DNA of 64,000 nt, taken from NCBI RefSeq assembly GCF_943192995.1, contig NZ_CALPCP010000006.1, positions 1-64,000 on the forward strand. The letters run 5' to 3'. Both the position numbers and the translations under genes were made by a program. A model generated the notes under the pieces. That model worked only from the letters and a program-made list of their open reading frames with translations, was not told where the DNA came from and searched no databases. How positions within the stretch are numbered: position 1 is the first letter of the stretch; every line of letters starts with the position of its first letter. Of the stretch, positions 8,466 through 16,828 are shown one piece after another. This DNA comes from Flintibacter muris. GTDB lineage: Bacteria > Bacillota > Clostridia > Oscillospirales > Oscillospiraceae.

Positions 8466-9485
8466 TCAGACCATACTCACCAGCCCGGCCAGCAGGAGCA
8501 TAACAGCGGGCACAACGTATTTTCGCGGATGGTGCCAGAGGTCGCTCTCGATTTTCCATCCCCGGATGGGGCAGTACCACTCCAGCAGGACGGAGCCAGT
8601 GGCACTCAGCAGAGCGAAGGCCGCCGCCGTCAAAGCATGGAGCAGGCCGATCCCGCCGAGTTGGATTTGCCAGCTGCACAGGAAAACAATGTCCGCCGCC
8701 AGATTGCACCCGAAAATGAACAGGCAGTAGGGGACGCAGAACGCCTTCCCCTGCCCCGGCAGGAACCACACCGCCCGCTCCAGTGCCGGGTCGCAGGACA
8801 GCAAGATGCAGATGGGGGTGTTCAGGGAGAGGATGGCAAAGCCGATGGGCAGAACGAACCGGGCCTCCATCTGCCCCAGCAGCACCGGCAGGACACAGGC
8901 CACGCCCCACATGGCCGCCGTGTTGACCAGATAATTTTTGTGGGCCATCAGATAGCGGAACAGATAGCGCCGCACAGAGTAGCGGCGGTGGACTTTGACC
9001 GTCCGCCCGCGGCTGGCTGGCCGGACATAAAAGGCGTAGGCGTCCACGCGGCCCAGGCGCAGGGGATAGAGACAGGAGACAATCACAATGGCGGCTAGGG
9101 CACAGAGGACGCTCCCCATGATCTCTGTCCAGCTCCAGTGGCCGACTGCCCAGACCACCGCCAGCAGTCCGGCGGTTTGGGTGAGCAGGGTGTAGGCCCC
9201 CAGAGCGGCCACGTAGGAAAACACCAGGGTCCGACCCTCAAAGGGGAGCATGAATAGATTTTCCAGGTTGGCCCGGCTGCCGTCAGAGGAGAGGGCCTGC
9301 CACATGATCCCGCCGGAGAAAGCGCCGGACATCAGGTACAGGATGAAGGGGGCGATCTCTACTTGGAACCCGGCGATGTGCAGTCCCCAAAAGACCACCA
9401 GCTCCAGAAAGAGCGTCCGAATCAGCCGCTCATATCTGACGCCAAACAGCTTTTTGGCGGTGACGTCAAAGCTCATTTTCATCAT
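8466..9485 (-). CDS. ABC exporter membrane subunit
   Basis: A 339-residue multi-pass membrane protein with at least six hydrophobic segments in two groups separated by a basic cytoplasmic stretch (GRTVKVHRRYSVRRY). It overlaps the ABC ATPase gene by 20 bp, and GGGAGG lies 6 nt before the ATG at 9485, so it is the cognate permease. It has no recognisable motif beyond the general ABC-2-like hydropathy. The transported compound is unknown; ATPase-permease pairs like this in mobile regions often serve bacteriocin export or immunity. Confidence 0.75.
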   Translation of the reverse strand: MMKMSFDVTAKKLFGVRYERLIRTLFLELVVFWGLHIAGFQVEIAPFILYLMSGAFSGGIMWQALSSDGSRANLENLFMLPFEGRTLVFSYVAALGAYTLLTQTAGLLAVVWAVGHWSWTEIMGSVLCALAAIVIVSCLYPLRLGRVDAYAFYVRPASRGRTVKVHRRYSVRRYLFRYLMAHKNYLVNTAAMWGVACVLPVLLGQMEARFVLPIGFAILSLNTPICILLSCDPALERAVWFLPGQGKAFCVPYCLFIFGCNLAADIVFLCSWQIQLGGIGLLHALTAAAFALLSATGSVLLEWYCPIRGWKIESDLWHHPRKYVVPAVMLLLAGLVSMV

Positions 9486-10173
9486 GCAGGGCCTCCCGAA
9501 TGTTGACGGCGTTGAGTTCACCGCCCTCAAAGCTCCGGCGGATCTGTCCGTCCTCCAGCACCAGTACCCGGTTCGAGGTCAGGGTGATGCTCTCCAGGAT
9601 ATGGGAGGAGAACAGAACTGTCCCGTGCTCTTTATACCCGGCGATCAGCCGGTACAGATACTCCGTGCTCTGGAAATCCAGCCCGTTTACCGGCTCGTCC
9701 AGCAAAAGCAGTGGCCGTTGCAGGGCAAAAGCCGTAATCAGAAACGCTTTTTTCTTGTTGCCGGTGGACAGGTCTTTCAGCAGGGTGTTGGTGTAGTCCT
9801 CGAAGTGAAAGCCCCGCACCAGCTCTGTCACGTCCGGCAATTTCATTTTGTACGCCGCCGCCACATAGGACAGGTACTCCCAGAAGGTGAAATACTGGAA
9901 GGAGTTGTCCTCGGCAAAGACGGTGTACCGGCACAGCTTGAAGCCCTTGTCCCGGAAAGTAACCGGCTGGCCGTTCAAACGGAGACTGTCACAGCGGAAG
10001 CCCTCATGGAGACCGGACAGGGTTTTTAAGAAGGTGGTCTTGCCCGCCCCGTTCAGGCCGATCAGCCCCACCACTTCATGGGGCCGCAGCTGGAGGGAGA
10101 AGCCGGACAGCACGTTCTTCCCCTCGCTGTACCAGGCGGTGAGGTTTTGCAGCTCCAGGATATTTTCGCCCAT
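9466..10173 (-). CDS. ABC transporter ATP-binding protein, CcmA/DrrA type
   Basis: A 235-residue ATPase with Walker A GLNGAGKTT, a variant signature (LSTGNKKKA in place of LSGGQ), Walker B LLLLDEPVNGLDF and a switch His in SSHILE. The altered signature is common in drug and lantibiotic-immunity exporters. The ATG at 10173 lies 2 bp after the stop of the small membrane protein gene upstream; a longer in-frame start would overlap that gene and has no ribosome site. It forms a unit with the overlapping permease. Confidence 0.88.
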   Translation of the reverse strand: MGENILELQNLTAWYSEGKNVLSGFSLQLRPHEVVGLIGLNGAGKTTFLKTLSGLHEGFRCDSLRLNGQPVTFRDKGFKLCRYTVFAEDNSFQYFTFWEYLSYVAAAYKMKLPDVTELVRGFHFEDYTNTLLKDLSTGNKKKAFLITAFALQRPLLLLDEPVNGLDFQSTEYLYRLIAGYKEHGTVLFSSHILESITLTSNRVLVLEDGQIRRSFEGGELNAVNIREALHDENEL

Positions 10174-10175
10174 GG

Positions 10176-10352
10176 TCAGCTCCCCCTCTTGTCGTTCTTC
10201 GCCTTTTTCCAGGAGGCCCAGGCGGAATACCCAAAGGCCGCCCCCATCAGGACATAGAGCCCGGCCCACTCCAGATTGCCGGACAGGCCGCTGACGGCCG
10301 CCGCCGCCAGCCAGATCAGAGCCAGGATACCACGAATATAAACATGACGCAT
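10176..10352 (-). CDS. Small two-helix membrane protein, 58 aa
   Basis: Starts MRHVYIRGILALIW at 10352 with an AAGGAGG-like site just upstream. It contains two hydrophobic segments (about residues 7-22 and 28-44) and a basic tail (WKKAKNDKRGS). It heads the three-gene ABC exporter unit, 2 bp before the ATPase. Not recognised as a named family; an accessory subunit of the exporter is the simplest reading. Confidence 0.6.
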   Translation of the reverse strand: MRHVYIRGILALIWLAAAAVSGLSGNLEWAGLYVLMGAAFGYSAWASWKKAKNDKRGS

Positions 10353-10461
10353 AACAGTTTCCTCCTTGAAGCAGTGCTTCCTTTGATGTATCTGCATCAT
10401 AACAGAAAACCGGGCGCTGTGCGGGAATGTCCGCAAACGGTTGGTTTTTGACCGCGAAAAG

Positions 10462-10490
10462 GGGCGCTTACCCGCAGAGAGTAAGCGCCC
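10462..10490 (-). terminator. Intrinsic terminator after the XRE regulator
   Basis: Perfect 10-bp inverted repeat GGGCGCTTAC / GTAAGCGCCC followed on the minus strand by CTTTT, just downstream of the regulator stop at 10506. Confidence 0.8.
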
Positions 10491-10505
10491 AATGGACGAG
10501 AAGTT

Positions 10506-11015
10506 CTATTTTTTCTTCCGTGTCAAACAAATTCCGACAACTGCGGCCAGCAGGATCACCGGCGCTGACCGGACAAACAGCCACTCAAATACGTGAAAGG
10601 CCGCGCCGAAAACGGCGGTTTCAGGGTCGCTGTAATCCCAGCCCAAGTAGGGGCTGTTTAACACGGCCAGGGCAGCAGAGACGGTGATGAGAATCGCGCA
10701 CAGTGAGAGCAGCAGCCAATGGAGTATTTTTCTTCGTCGCTCCTTCCTCTGCGCAAGCTGTAAATTGATGACCTCCAGCTTTTCAGAAATTGCCTTCAGG
10801 TCGTCAGCTTTGGGCTCAATGACCGTCTCTCCCAGCAGGGTGCTGACAGACGTTTCCAGCGCTTCTGAAAGCGAGATCAGCATATCAGAATCCGGGACCG
10901 ATAAGCCCTGTTCCCATTTCGAGATCGTCTGCCGCACCACATTCAGCTTGATGGCAAGCTCCTCCTGGGAGAGGCCCTTTGATTTTCTGCGTGTCTTTAT
11001 GTTTTCGCTCAACAT
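10506..11015 (-). CDS. XRE-family regulator with C-terminal membrane helices
   Basis: A 169-residue protein. Residues 1-65 form a Cro/CI-type helix-turn-helix (LSQEELAIKLNVVRQTISKWEQG, a nearly canonical recognition region). A charged linker (QLAQRKERRRK) follows, then two membrane segments near residues 107-126 and 140-163. Membrane-anchored XRE regulators are widespread in Firmicutes and often control an adjacent transporter. The ATG at 11015 is the natural start. It has its own terminator, so it is separate from the exporter operon downstream. Confidence 0.82.
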   Translation of the reverse strand: MLSENIKTRRKSKGLSQEELAIKLNVVRQTISKWEQGLSVPDSDMLISLSEALETSVSTLLGETVIEPKADDLKAISEKLEVINLQLAQRKERRRKILHWLLLSLCAILITVSAALAVLNSPYLGWDYSDPETAVFGAAFHVFEWLFVRSAPVILLAAVVGICLTRKKK

Positions 11016-11099
11016 CGGGGACAGCCTCCTTTCGGTTACTGCTGGTATTGTATAAGAAACTGCCCGTTGCCGCAAGCAACGCAAATTAACATGGGGGAT

Positions 11100-12017
11100 T
11101 TACCGGTCCTCCATTCCTTGATAGGACAGCGTAGCCACCGCCCGGAAAACCTCCCCGGAGACACCGGCCTGCACCATGCCGTCGTACTTTTCTGCGGCGG
11201 TCTGGGCGCTTTTCAGGCCCCAGCCGTGGAGACCGCCCCCGGTCTTGATGGTTTTCAGTTCGCCATTTTCCTGGACGGGTACAGAGGAAAAACTGTTCTC
11301 CACCTTGATGACCAGCATCTGGTGGATACGGCGGATGGTGAGGGCCACCGTGCGGCCCGAAGGGTCCGACACCTGCCGGGCCGCCTCGATGGCGTTGTCC
11401 AGCAGATTCCCTAAAATCGCGCACAGATCCACGCTGCGGATGTTGGTACGGCGGGGGAACTCCACCTGGGCCTGGAACCGGATGCCATCGGCCTCCGCCG
11501 CAGCCGCCTTGCTGTTGATCAGGTAGTCCGCCGTCTCGTCCCCTGTCCAGAGGTTGGCGGTCAGGTTCCGCACCGGGGCCTGCAATTCATCCAGGTAGCG
11601 GACAGCCTCTCCGTACTTCTCATGGGCGAGGAACTGCCGCATATAGAGGGTATCGTCGGGAATCGCCAGAACGGTCTGCTCCGACAGTGTGATGACCCTG
11701 AGAAATCCCGCCAGCTTAAGCGCGGAGACGGCCCGGAACGCGGATTTGCGGTTGAGTTCCCAGCCTCTGGAGAGCCAGACCGCCAAAACGCCCAGCAGCC
11801 CATGGAGCAGCCAGAGAGCGGACTGTCCGGCCAGCGTTCTGGCGCTCAGAAAGTCCTGAGAGCGGAATGCTCCCTTTGGACTACGGCAGCTTTGCTGAGA
11901 TGGCACCATTATTTTTTCCATGCTGCGTTCAGGAAAGGCCTCCCTCCTCCACCGGGAGAGCGGGCGGGGTGTGTGCCTGGACTTCCACGAGTTCCCCATG
12001 GTGGCTTTCTGGACCAA
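11100..12017 (-). pseudogene. GHKL-domain histidine kinase, probably truncated
   Basis: The C-terminal half is a clear AgrC-like GHKL ATPase: LCAILGNLLDNAIEAA (N box) and GGGLHGWGLKSAQTAAEKYDG (G box). The N-terminal half is not a normal sensor: the family usually has six membrane helices followed by a conserved RHD-type H-box, but only one weak hydrophobic stretch and no H-box are visible before MRQFLAHEKYGEAVRYLDEL. The extreme N-terminus runs into the integrase fragment, and no ribosome site supports any start. Most likely the 3' part of a quorum-sensing-type kinase left by a deletion. Confidence 0.6.
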
Positions 12018-12053
12018 TCCGGGGGCGCCTGATAAAGAAGTTTTCTTTGTTGG

Positions 12054-12368
12054 GTGGCACGGTCTGTCTGCCGATTCCTTTCTCTTGACAATTCAATAAC
12101 AAACATTTACACTAATGTGAACTATGCTACCATGTTCCGGGGGCTTGCGAAGAAGTACAACAAGTGCCATGAGGAAGCCTTACCCAAAGTAATGACACCC
12201 CACACCCTGCGCCATACATTCTGCACCAACTTAGCCAATGCGGGCATGAACCCGAAAGCGTTACAGTATATCATGGGACATTCCAACATTACCATGACGC
12301 TGAACTATTACGCACACGCAACATTCGCTTCCGCAAGGGCTGAAATGGAAAGGCTGATCGCAGCATAG
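12054..12368 (+). pseudogene. Tyrosine integrase, C-terminal fragment
   Basis: The ORF encodes the end of a Tn916/ICE-type tyrosine recombinase: HTLRHTFCT (catalytic Arg and His of box II), MGHSNITMTLNYYAHA (second His and the tyrosine nucleophile) and a normal C-terminus. Only about the last 85 residues match. The catalytic domain start, core-binding and arm-binding domains (roughly 300 residues) are missing, and the first 20 codons look unrelated. It sits at the right edge of the accessory region, directly before dgt, and marks it as a decayed integrative element. Confidence 0.8.
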
Positions 12369-12434
12369 CCGCAGACAGATTTACTACTTCTTTTACTACC
12401 ATTGAGAGGGAAAACCTAAGAGGTTATGAGGGTA

Positions 12435-12570
12435 TATAAGAACTTCTCCCCATATCTAAAATGCCGGGAAAGCCCGAAAATACGGGCTATACCGACATAT
12501 AAGAACTTCTAAAGAGATAATCTAAATTCACCATAAATTTTCATCTGAAAAAGGAGGAATCCAAGAAGTT
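12435..12570. repeat. Direct repeats resembling integrase arm-binding sites
   Basis: TATAAGAACTTCT occurs at 12435-12447 and again at 12498-12510 (63 bp apart). A partial inverted copy (AAGAAGTT) lies at 12563-12570. A small GC hairpin (AGCCCG / CGGGCT, 12471-12488) lies between the two direct copies. In Tn916-type elements, direct repeats beside int bind the integrase N-terminal domain; the role here is inferred from position. Confidence 0.5.
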
Positions 12571-12614
12571 TTTTCGTATAAGTAATCGGGACAAAAAAGA
12601 GGGAGGGGCTGCCC

Positions 12615-13619
12615 ATGACGCTACGGGAACAGATGCAGAAGCGGGAGGAAGCCATGCTGTCCCCGCTGGCCTGCAAGTCATCTCAAAGCCGGGGCCGGGT
12701 GCGCCCGGAAAAGGAATGTGCCGTCCGTACTCCCTTTCAGCGGGATACCGACCGCATTGTCTACTCCAAGGCCTTCCGCCGGCTGAAACACAAGACCCAG
12801 GTCTTTCTCCAGCCCGAGGGGGACCATTACCGCACCCGGATGACCCACACCCTGGAGGTCAGCCGCATTGCCCGAACTATGGCCCGAGCCCTGTTTTTAA
12901 ACGAGGACCTAACCGAGGCTATCGCCCTGGGCCACGACCTGGGGCACACACCCTTCGGTCACGCCGGGGAGCGGCTGCTGAATGAGGTTATGCCAGGGGG
13001 CTTTGCCCACTACAAGCAGTCTGTCCGGGTGGTGGAGCGGCTGGAGAAGGGGGGAGAGGGCCTCAATTTGACCTGGGAGGTGCGCAACGGCATTGTCTGC
13101 CACACCAAGGGTGCGCCTGCCGCCACCCTGGAGGGCCAGATTGTCCGCCTGGCCGACCATATCGCCTACATCAACCACGACATTGAAGATGCTCTGCGGG
13201 GCGGGGTGATTTACCCCATGGATATCCCTTTGGACATCTCCCGTATACTGGGGTTTACCCACAGTGAGCGCATTAACACCCTGGTGGCCGACGCTATCAG
13301 GGCCAGCCAGGGGCAGGATGAGATCAGGCAGTCGCCGGAAGTGGGGGAGGCCATGCTGGCTTTGAAGGACTTCATGTTTGCCAGCGTGTATACCAACCCC
13401 ATGGCCAAGGGGGAGGAGGGCAAGGCCCAGGATATGCTCCGCCAACTTTTTGATTACTACCGGAAGCACCCAGACCAGCTGCCCGACGATTTCCAGTCCA
13501 TCCGGGCGGAGGAGGGCGTTGACCGGGCGGTGTGCGATTACATCGCCGGCATGACCGACCCCTTCGCGGTGGAGACCTATAAGGAGATTTTTATTCCCAA
13601 AGGCTGGACTGTCCTGTAA
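12615..13619 (+). CDS. dgt: Deoxyguanosinetriphosphate triphosphohydrolase
   Basis: HD-superfamily hydrolase that converts dGTP to deoxyguanosine and triphosphate. At 334 residues it has the expected length. Seen directly: the N-terminal family segment (RTPFQRDTDRIVYSKAFRRLKHKTQVF), the metal-binding histidines in RMTHTLEVSRIAR, the HD pair in ALGHDLGHTPFGHAGE, and the distal Asp in LADHIAYINHDIEDA. A GGGAGGGG site precedes the ATG. In Clostridia this gene is often next to dnaG, as here (81 bp gap). It is the first intact core gene after the accessory region. Confidence 0.95.
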   Translation: MTLREQMQKREEAMLSPLACKSSQSRGRVRPEKECAVRTPFQRDTDRIVYSKAFRRLKHKTQVFLQPEGDHYRTRMTHTLEVSRIARTMARALFLNEDLTEAIALGHDLGHTPFGHAGERLLNEVMPGGFAHYKQSVRVVERLEKGGEGLNLTWEVRNGIVCHTKGAPAATLEGQIVRLADHIAYINHDIEDALRGGVIYPMDIPLDISRILGFTHSERINTLVADAIRASQGQDEIRQSPEVGEAMLALKDFMFASVYTNPMAKGEEGKAQDMLRQLFDYYRKHPDQLPDDFQSIRAEEGVDRAVCDYIAGMTDPFAVETYKEIFIPKGWTVL

Positions 13620-13700
13620 CCGTGCCCGCCGCTGTGGGAGAATAAAGCGTGTTTTGGGATAATTTGCCCATAAAACGGATACAAATAGGGGGGAAAACCT

Positions 13701-15464
13701 TTGCCCTTGCCGGAACGATTTTTGGATGAGCTGCTGGCCCGGACCGATATTGTGGATCTGGTGTCAGAATCGGTGCGGCTGACAAAAAAAGGAAGCAGCT
13801 ACTGGGGCTGCTGCCCGTTTCACAGCGAAAAGACCCCCTCCTTTCACGTGGTGCCTGACCGGCAGATGTACAAGTGCTTCGGCTGCGGCAAGGGGGGCGG
13901 CGCCATCAACTATGTGATGGAGCTGGAGAATCTGCCCTTTAAAGACGCTGTCGCGGTGCTGGCCCAGCGGGTGGGGATGCAGGTGCCGGAGTTCGGCTCC
14001 TCCCCCGGAGCCCGGGAGCGCCGGGAAAAAATCCTGGAGATGAACAAGCAGGCCGCCCGGGTCTTCCACCGCTGGCTCAACGGCCCGGAGGGGGCGCAGG
14101 GACTTCAATACCTCCAGAGCCGGGGGCTGTCCAAACGGACCCTGACCAATTTCGGCCTGGGCTTTGCCCCCAACCGCTGGGACGGGCTTATCACTGAGCT
14201 GTCCTCCCAGGGCTATGACAAGCGTGACCTGCTGGACGCCGGCCTGGCTGTGAGCAGCAAGGACGGCCGCATCTATGACCGCTTCCGCAACCGGGTGATG
14301 TTCCCCATCATTGACGTGCGGGGCGGCGTAATCGGCTTTGGTGGCCGGGTGATGGACGACTCCACCCCCAAATACCTCAACTCCCCGGATACCCCGGTGT
14401 ACAACAAGAGCCGCAATGTCTTTGCCCTGAATATCGCCAAGACTTCCAAAGCGGGACGGGTCATTTTGACGGAGGGGTATATGGACACCATCTCCCTCCA
14501 CCAGGCGGGGTTTGACAGCGCGGTGGCCTCACTGGGCACCGCCCTGACGGAGGAGCACGGGCAGCTGCTCTCCCGGTACTTCAAAGAGGCGGTTATCGCC
14601 TACGACGGCGACGGGGCTGGGGTGAAAGCGGCCCAGCGGGCCATCCCCATTCTGGAGAAGGCGGGGCTGAAGGTAAAGGTGCTGCGGGTGCAGGGGGCTA
14701 AGGACCCGGACGAGCTCATCAAGTCCTATGGCCGGGAGGCCTTTGCCCGGCTGCTGGACCAGAGCGAGAACCAGGTGGACTACCGCCTGGCGCAGATTCA
14801 AAAAAAGTACGACCTGTCCGACGACGGCCAGCGGATCGCCTTCCTCCAGGAGGCGGCCCAGCTGGTTGCGGGACTGCGCAGCGCCGTGGAGCGGGAAATC
14901 TACGGGGGCCACGCCGCCCAGACGGCGGGGGTGACCCCGGACACCATGAAGCTGGAGGTGGACCGGGCCCTGAAAGGCCGCCTGCGCAAAGAGAAAAAGC
15001 AGCAGGAGCGCCGGGATCTGGCCCCGGCCAGCCAGCTCCAGCCCAGAGCCCGGGGACTGCGGTATGAGAACATCCGCTCCGCCCGGGCGGAGGAGGGGCT
15101 GCTCCGGCTGCTGATGCTGGACCCCGGCCTGCTGGGCCGGATGGGGGAGCTGACAGGGGGAGAATTCTCCTCCCCGCTGCTTGGCCGGGCCTTCGACCGG
15201 CTGGCCGCCCGGGCCCGTGAGGGACTGTCCACCCAGCTGGCCGCCCTGGCCGGAGAGTTTACCGGTGAGGAGATGGACCATCTGGCCCAGGTGGCCGCTC
15301 AGCCGGAGTCGGTGGCCAACAGCGGCCAGGCCATACGGGACTACATATCCCTGATCCGCGGCGAAGGTCTGCTGCGGGGGGGCGGGGAGCAGGGGGACGA
15401 CCTCCTGCTGGCCGCACAGAAAAAATATCAACGGAAGAAAGCATATATGGAGGAGAAGAAATGA
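13701..15464 (+). CDS. dnaG: DNA primase
   Basis: A 587-residue primase that makes RNA primers at the replication fork. The N-terminal CHC2 zinc finger is complete ([14 protein letters not shown] ... CFGCGKGG), followed by the catalytic core ([13 protein letters not shown]) and a TOPRIM domain ([13 protein letters not shown], then AYDGDGAG for the acidic metal triad). The C-terminal DnaB-interacting part is more variable. It starts at TTG 13701 after a GGGGGGAAAA ribosome site and ends overlapping rpoD as ATGA, the common dnaG-rpoD arrangement. Confidence 0.96.
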   Translation: MPLPERFLDELLARTDIVDLVSESVRLTKKGSSYWGCCPFHSEKTPSFHVVPDRQMYKCFGCGKGGGAINYVMELENLPFKDAVAVLAQRVGMQVPEFGSSPGARERREKILEMNKQAARVFHRWLNGPEGAQGLQYLQSRGLSKRTLTNFGLGFAPNRWDGLITELSSQGYDKRDLLDAGLAVSSKDGRIYDRFRNRVMFPIIDVRGGVIGFGGRVMDDSTPKYLNSPDTPVYNKSRNVFALNIAKTSKAGRVILTEGYMDTISLHQAGFDSAVASLGTALTEEHGQLLSRYFKEAVIAYDGDGAGVKAAQRAIPILEKAGLKVKVLRVQGAKDPDELIKSYGREAFARLLDQSENQVDYRLAQIQKKYDLSDDGQRIAFLQEAAQLVAGLRSAVEREIYGGHAAQTAGVTPDTMKLEVDRALKGRLRKEKKQQERRDLAPASQLQPRARGLRYENIRSARAEEGLLRLLMLDPGLLGRMGELTGGEFSSPLLGRAFDRLAARAREGLSTQLAALAGEFTGEEMDHLAQVAAQPESVANSGQAIRDYISLIRGEGLLRGGGEQGDDLLLAAQKKYQRKKAYMEEKK

Positions 15465-16780
15465 GCACCAAAAAGAAAGAAAACGACGTCCCTGAGATGA
15501 TCCTGGAAAAGAAAGAGAAAAAGCCTTCTGATATCCAGATCAGGATGGAGACCGGCAAGGTGGAGATCATGAAGGTGGTGGAGGGCATCCCGGGGGCGGA
15601 GAAGCTGGCCGAGCTCATTGAGCGGGGCAAGAAAAAGGGCAAGCTCTCCTCCTCTGAACTGCTGGACGTGCTGGAGGACATGGAGCTGGGCACGGACCAG
15701 ATGGATAAAATCTACGACACGCTGGAGAATCTGGGCATTGAGACGGTGGGAGAGGACTATATGCCCGACCTGGCCGACACGGTGGAGCCCCCCGCCGAGG
15801 AGATGGAGGAGATCCCTGAGGAGGAGATCGTAGACCCCAACTCCCTGGTGGACACCTTCGGTACCGACGACCCGGTGCGCATGTACCTGAAAGAGATCGG
15901 CAAGGTAAACCTGCTCACCTCAGAGGAGGAGGTGGAGCTGGCCCAGGCCATGACCGCCGGTACCGCCGCCTATGAGCAGCTGGAGGAACTGAAAGAGTCG
16001 GGGGAGGAGATCCCCGAGGAGCTGCGCCGGGAGCTGGAAAAGACCATCAAAAAGGGGGAGCGGGCCCGCCAGCGGCTGGCCGAGGCCAACCTGCGCCTGG
16101 TGGTGTCCATTGCCAAGCGGTATGTGGGCCGGGGCATGCAGTTTCTGGACCTGATTCAGGAGGGCAACCTGGGCCTGATTAAGGCGGTGGAGAAGTTTGA
16201 CTATGTCAAGGGCTTTAAATTCTCCACCTATGCCACCTGGTGGATTCGCCAGGCCATCACCCGGGCCATTGCCGACCAGGCTCGCACCATCCGCATCCCG
16301 GTTCATATGGTGGAGACCATCAACAAGGTGATCCGGGTGTCCCGCCAGCTGCTCCAGGAGCTGGGCCACGACCCCACTCCGGAGGAAATCGCCGAGGAGA
16401 TGAACATGCCAGCCGACCGGGTACGGGAAATTTTGAAGATTGCCCAGGAGCCCGTCTCCCTGGAGACCCCAATCGGTGAGGAGGAGGACAGCCACCTGGG
16501 TGACTTCATCCCGGATGAGGACGCCTCCGAGCCCGCCGAGGCGGCCTCCTTCACCCTGCTCAAGGAGCAGCTGGTGGAGGTGCTGTCCACCCTGACCCCC
16601 CGGGAGGAGAAGGTGCTCAAGCTCCGCTTCGGCATTGAGGACGGCCGCACCCGCACTCTGGAGGAGGTGGGCAAGGAGTTCAACGTAACCAGGGAGCGCA
16701 TCCGCCAGATTGAGGCAAAGGCCCTGCGCAAGCTGAGACATCCCTCCCGCAGCAAAAAGCTGAAGGACTTTTTAAATTGA
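15461..16780 (+). CDS. rpoD: RNA polymerase primary sigma factor RpoD/SigA
   Basis: A 439-residue group 1 sigma factor. The acidic N-terminus resembles region 1.1 ([12 protein letters not shown]). Region 1.2 begins at [11 protein letters not shown]. Region 2 contains the near-invariant stretch from [17 protein letters not shown] through [13 protein letters not shown] (-10 recognition). Region 3 follows, and region 4 ends with [20 protein letters not shown] (-35 recognition helix). Translationally coupled to dnaG by ATGA. Many promoters in this window fit its TTGACA/TATAAT specificity. Confidence 0.97.
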   Translation: MSTKKKENDVPEMILEKKEKKPSDIQIRMETGKVEIMKVVEGIPGAEKLAELIERGKKKGKLSSSELLDVLEDMELGTDQMDKIYDTLENLGIETVGEDYMPDLADTVEPPAEEMEEIPEEEIVDPNSLVDTFGTDDPVRMYLKEIGKVNLLTSEEEVELAQAMTAGTAAYEQLEELKESGEEIPEELRRELEKTIKKGERARQRLAEANLRLVVSIAKRYVGRGMQFLDLIQEGNLGLIKAVEKFDYVKGFKFSTYATWWIRQAITRAIADQARTIRIPVHMVETINKVIRVSRQLLQELGHDPTPEEIAEEMNMPADRVREILKIAQEPVSLETPIGEEEDSHLGDFIPDEDASEPAEAASFTLLKEQLVEVLSTLTPREEKVLKLRFGIEDGRTRTLEEVGKEFNVTRERIRQIEAKALRKLRHPSRSKKLKDFLN

Positions 16781-16828
16781 GCGTCCCCAAATGTGCCAGC
16801 TTTCTGACACTGAAAATAGAGAAAGGGA

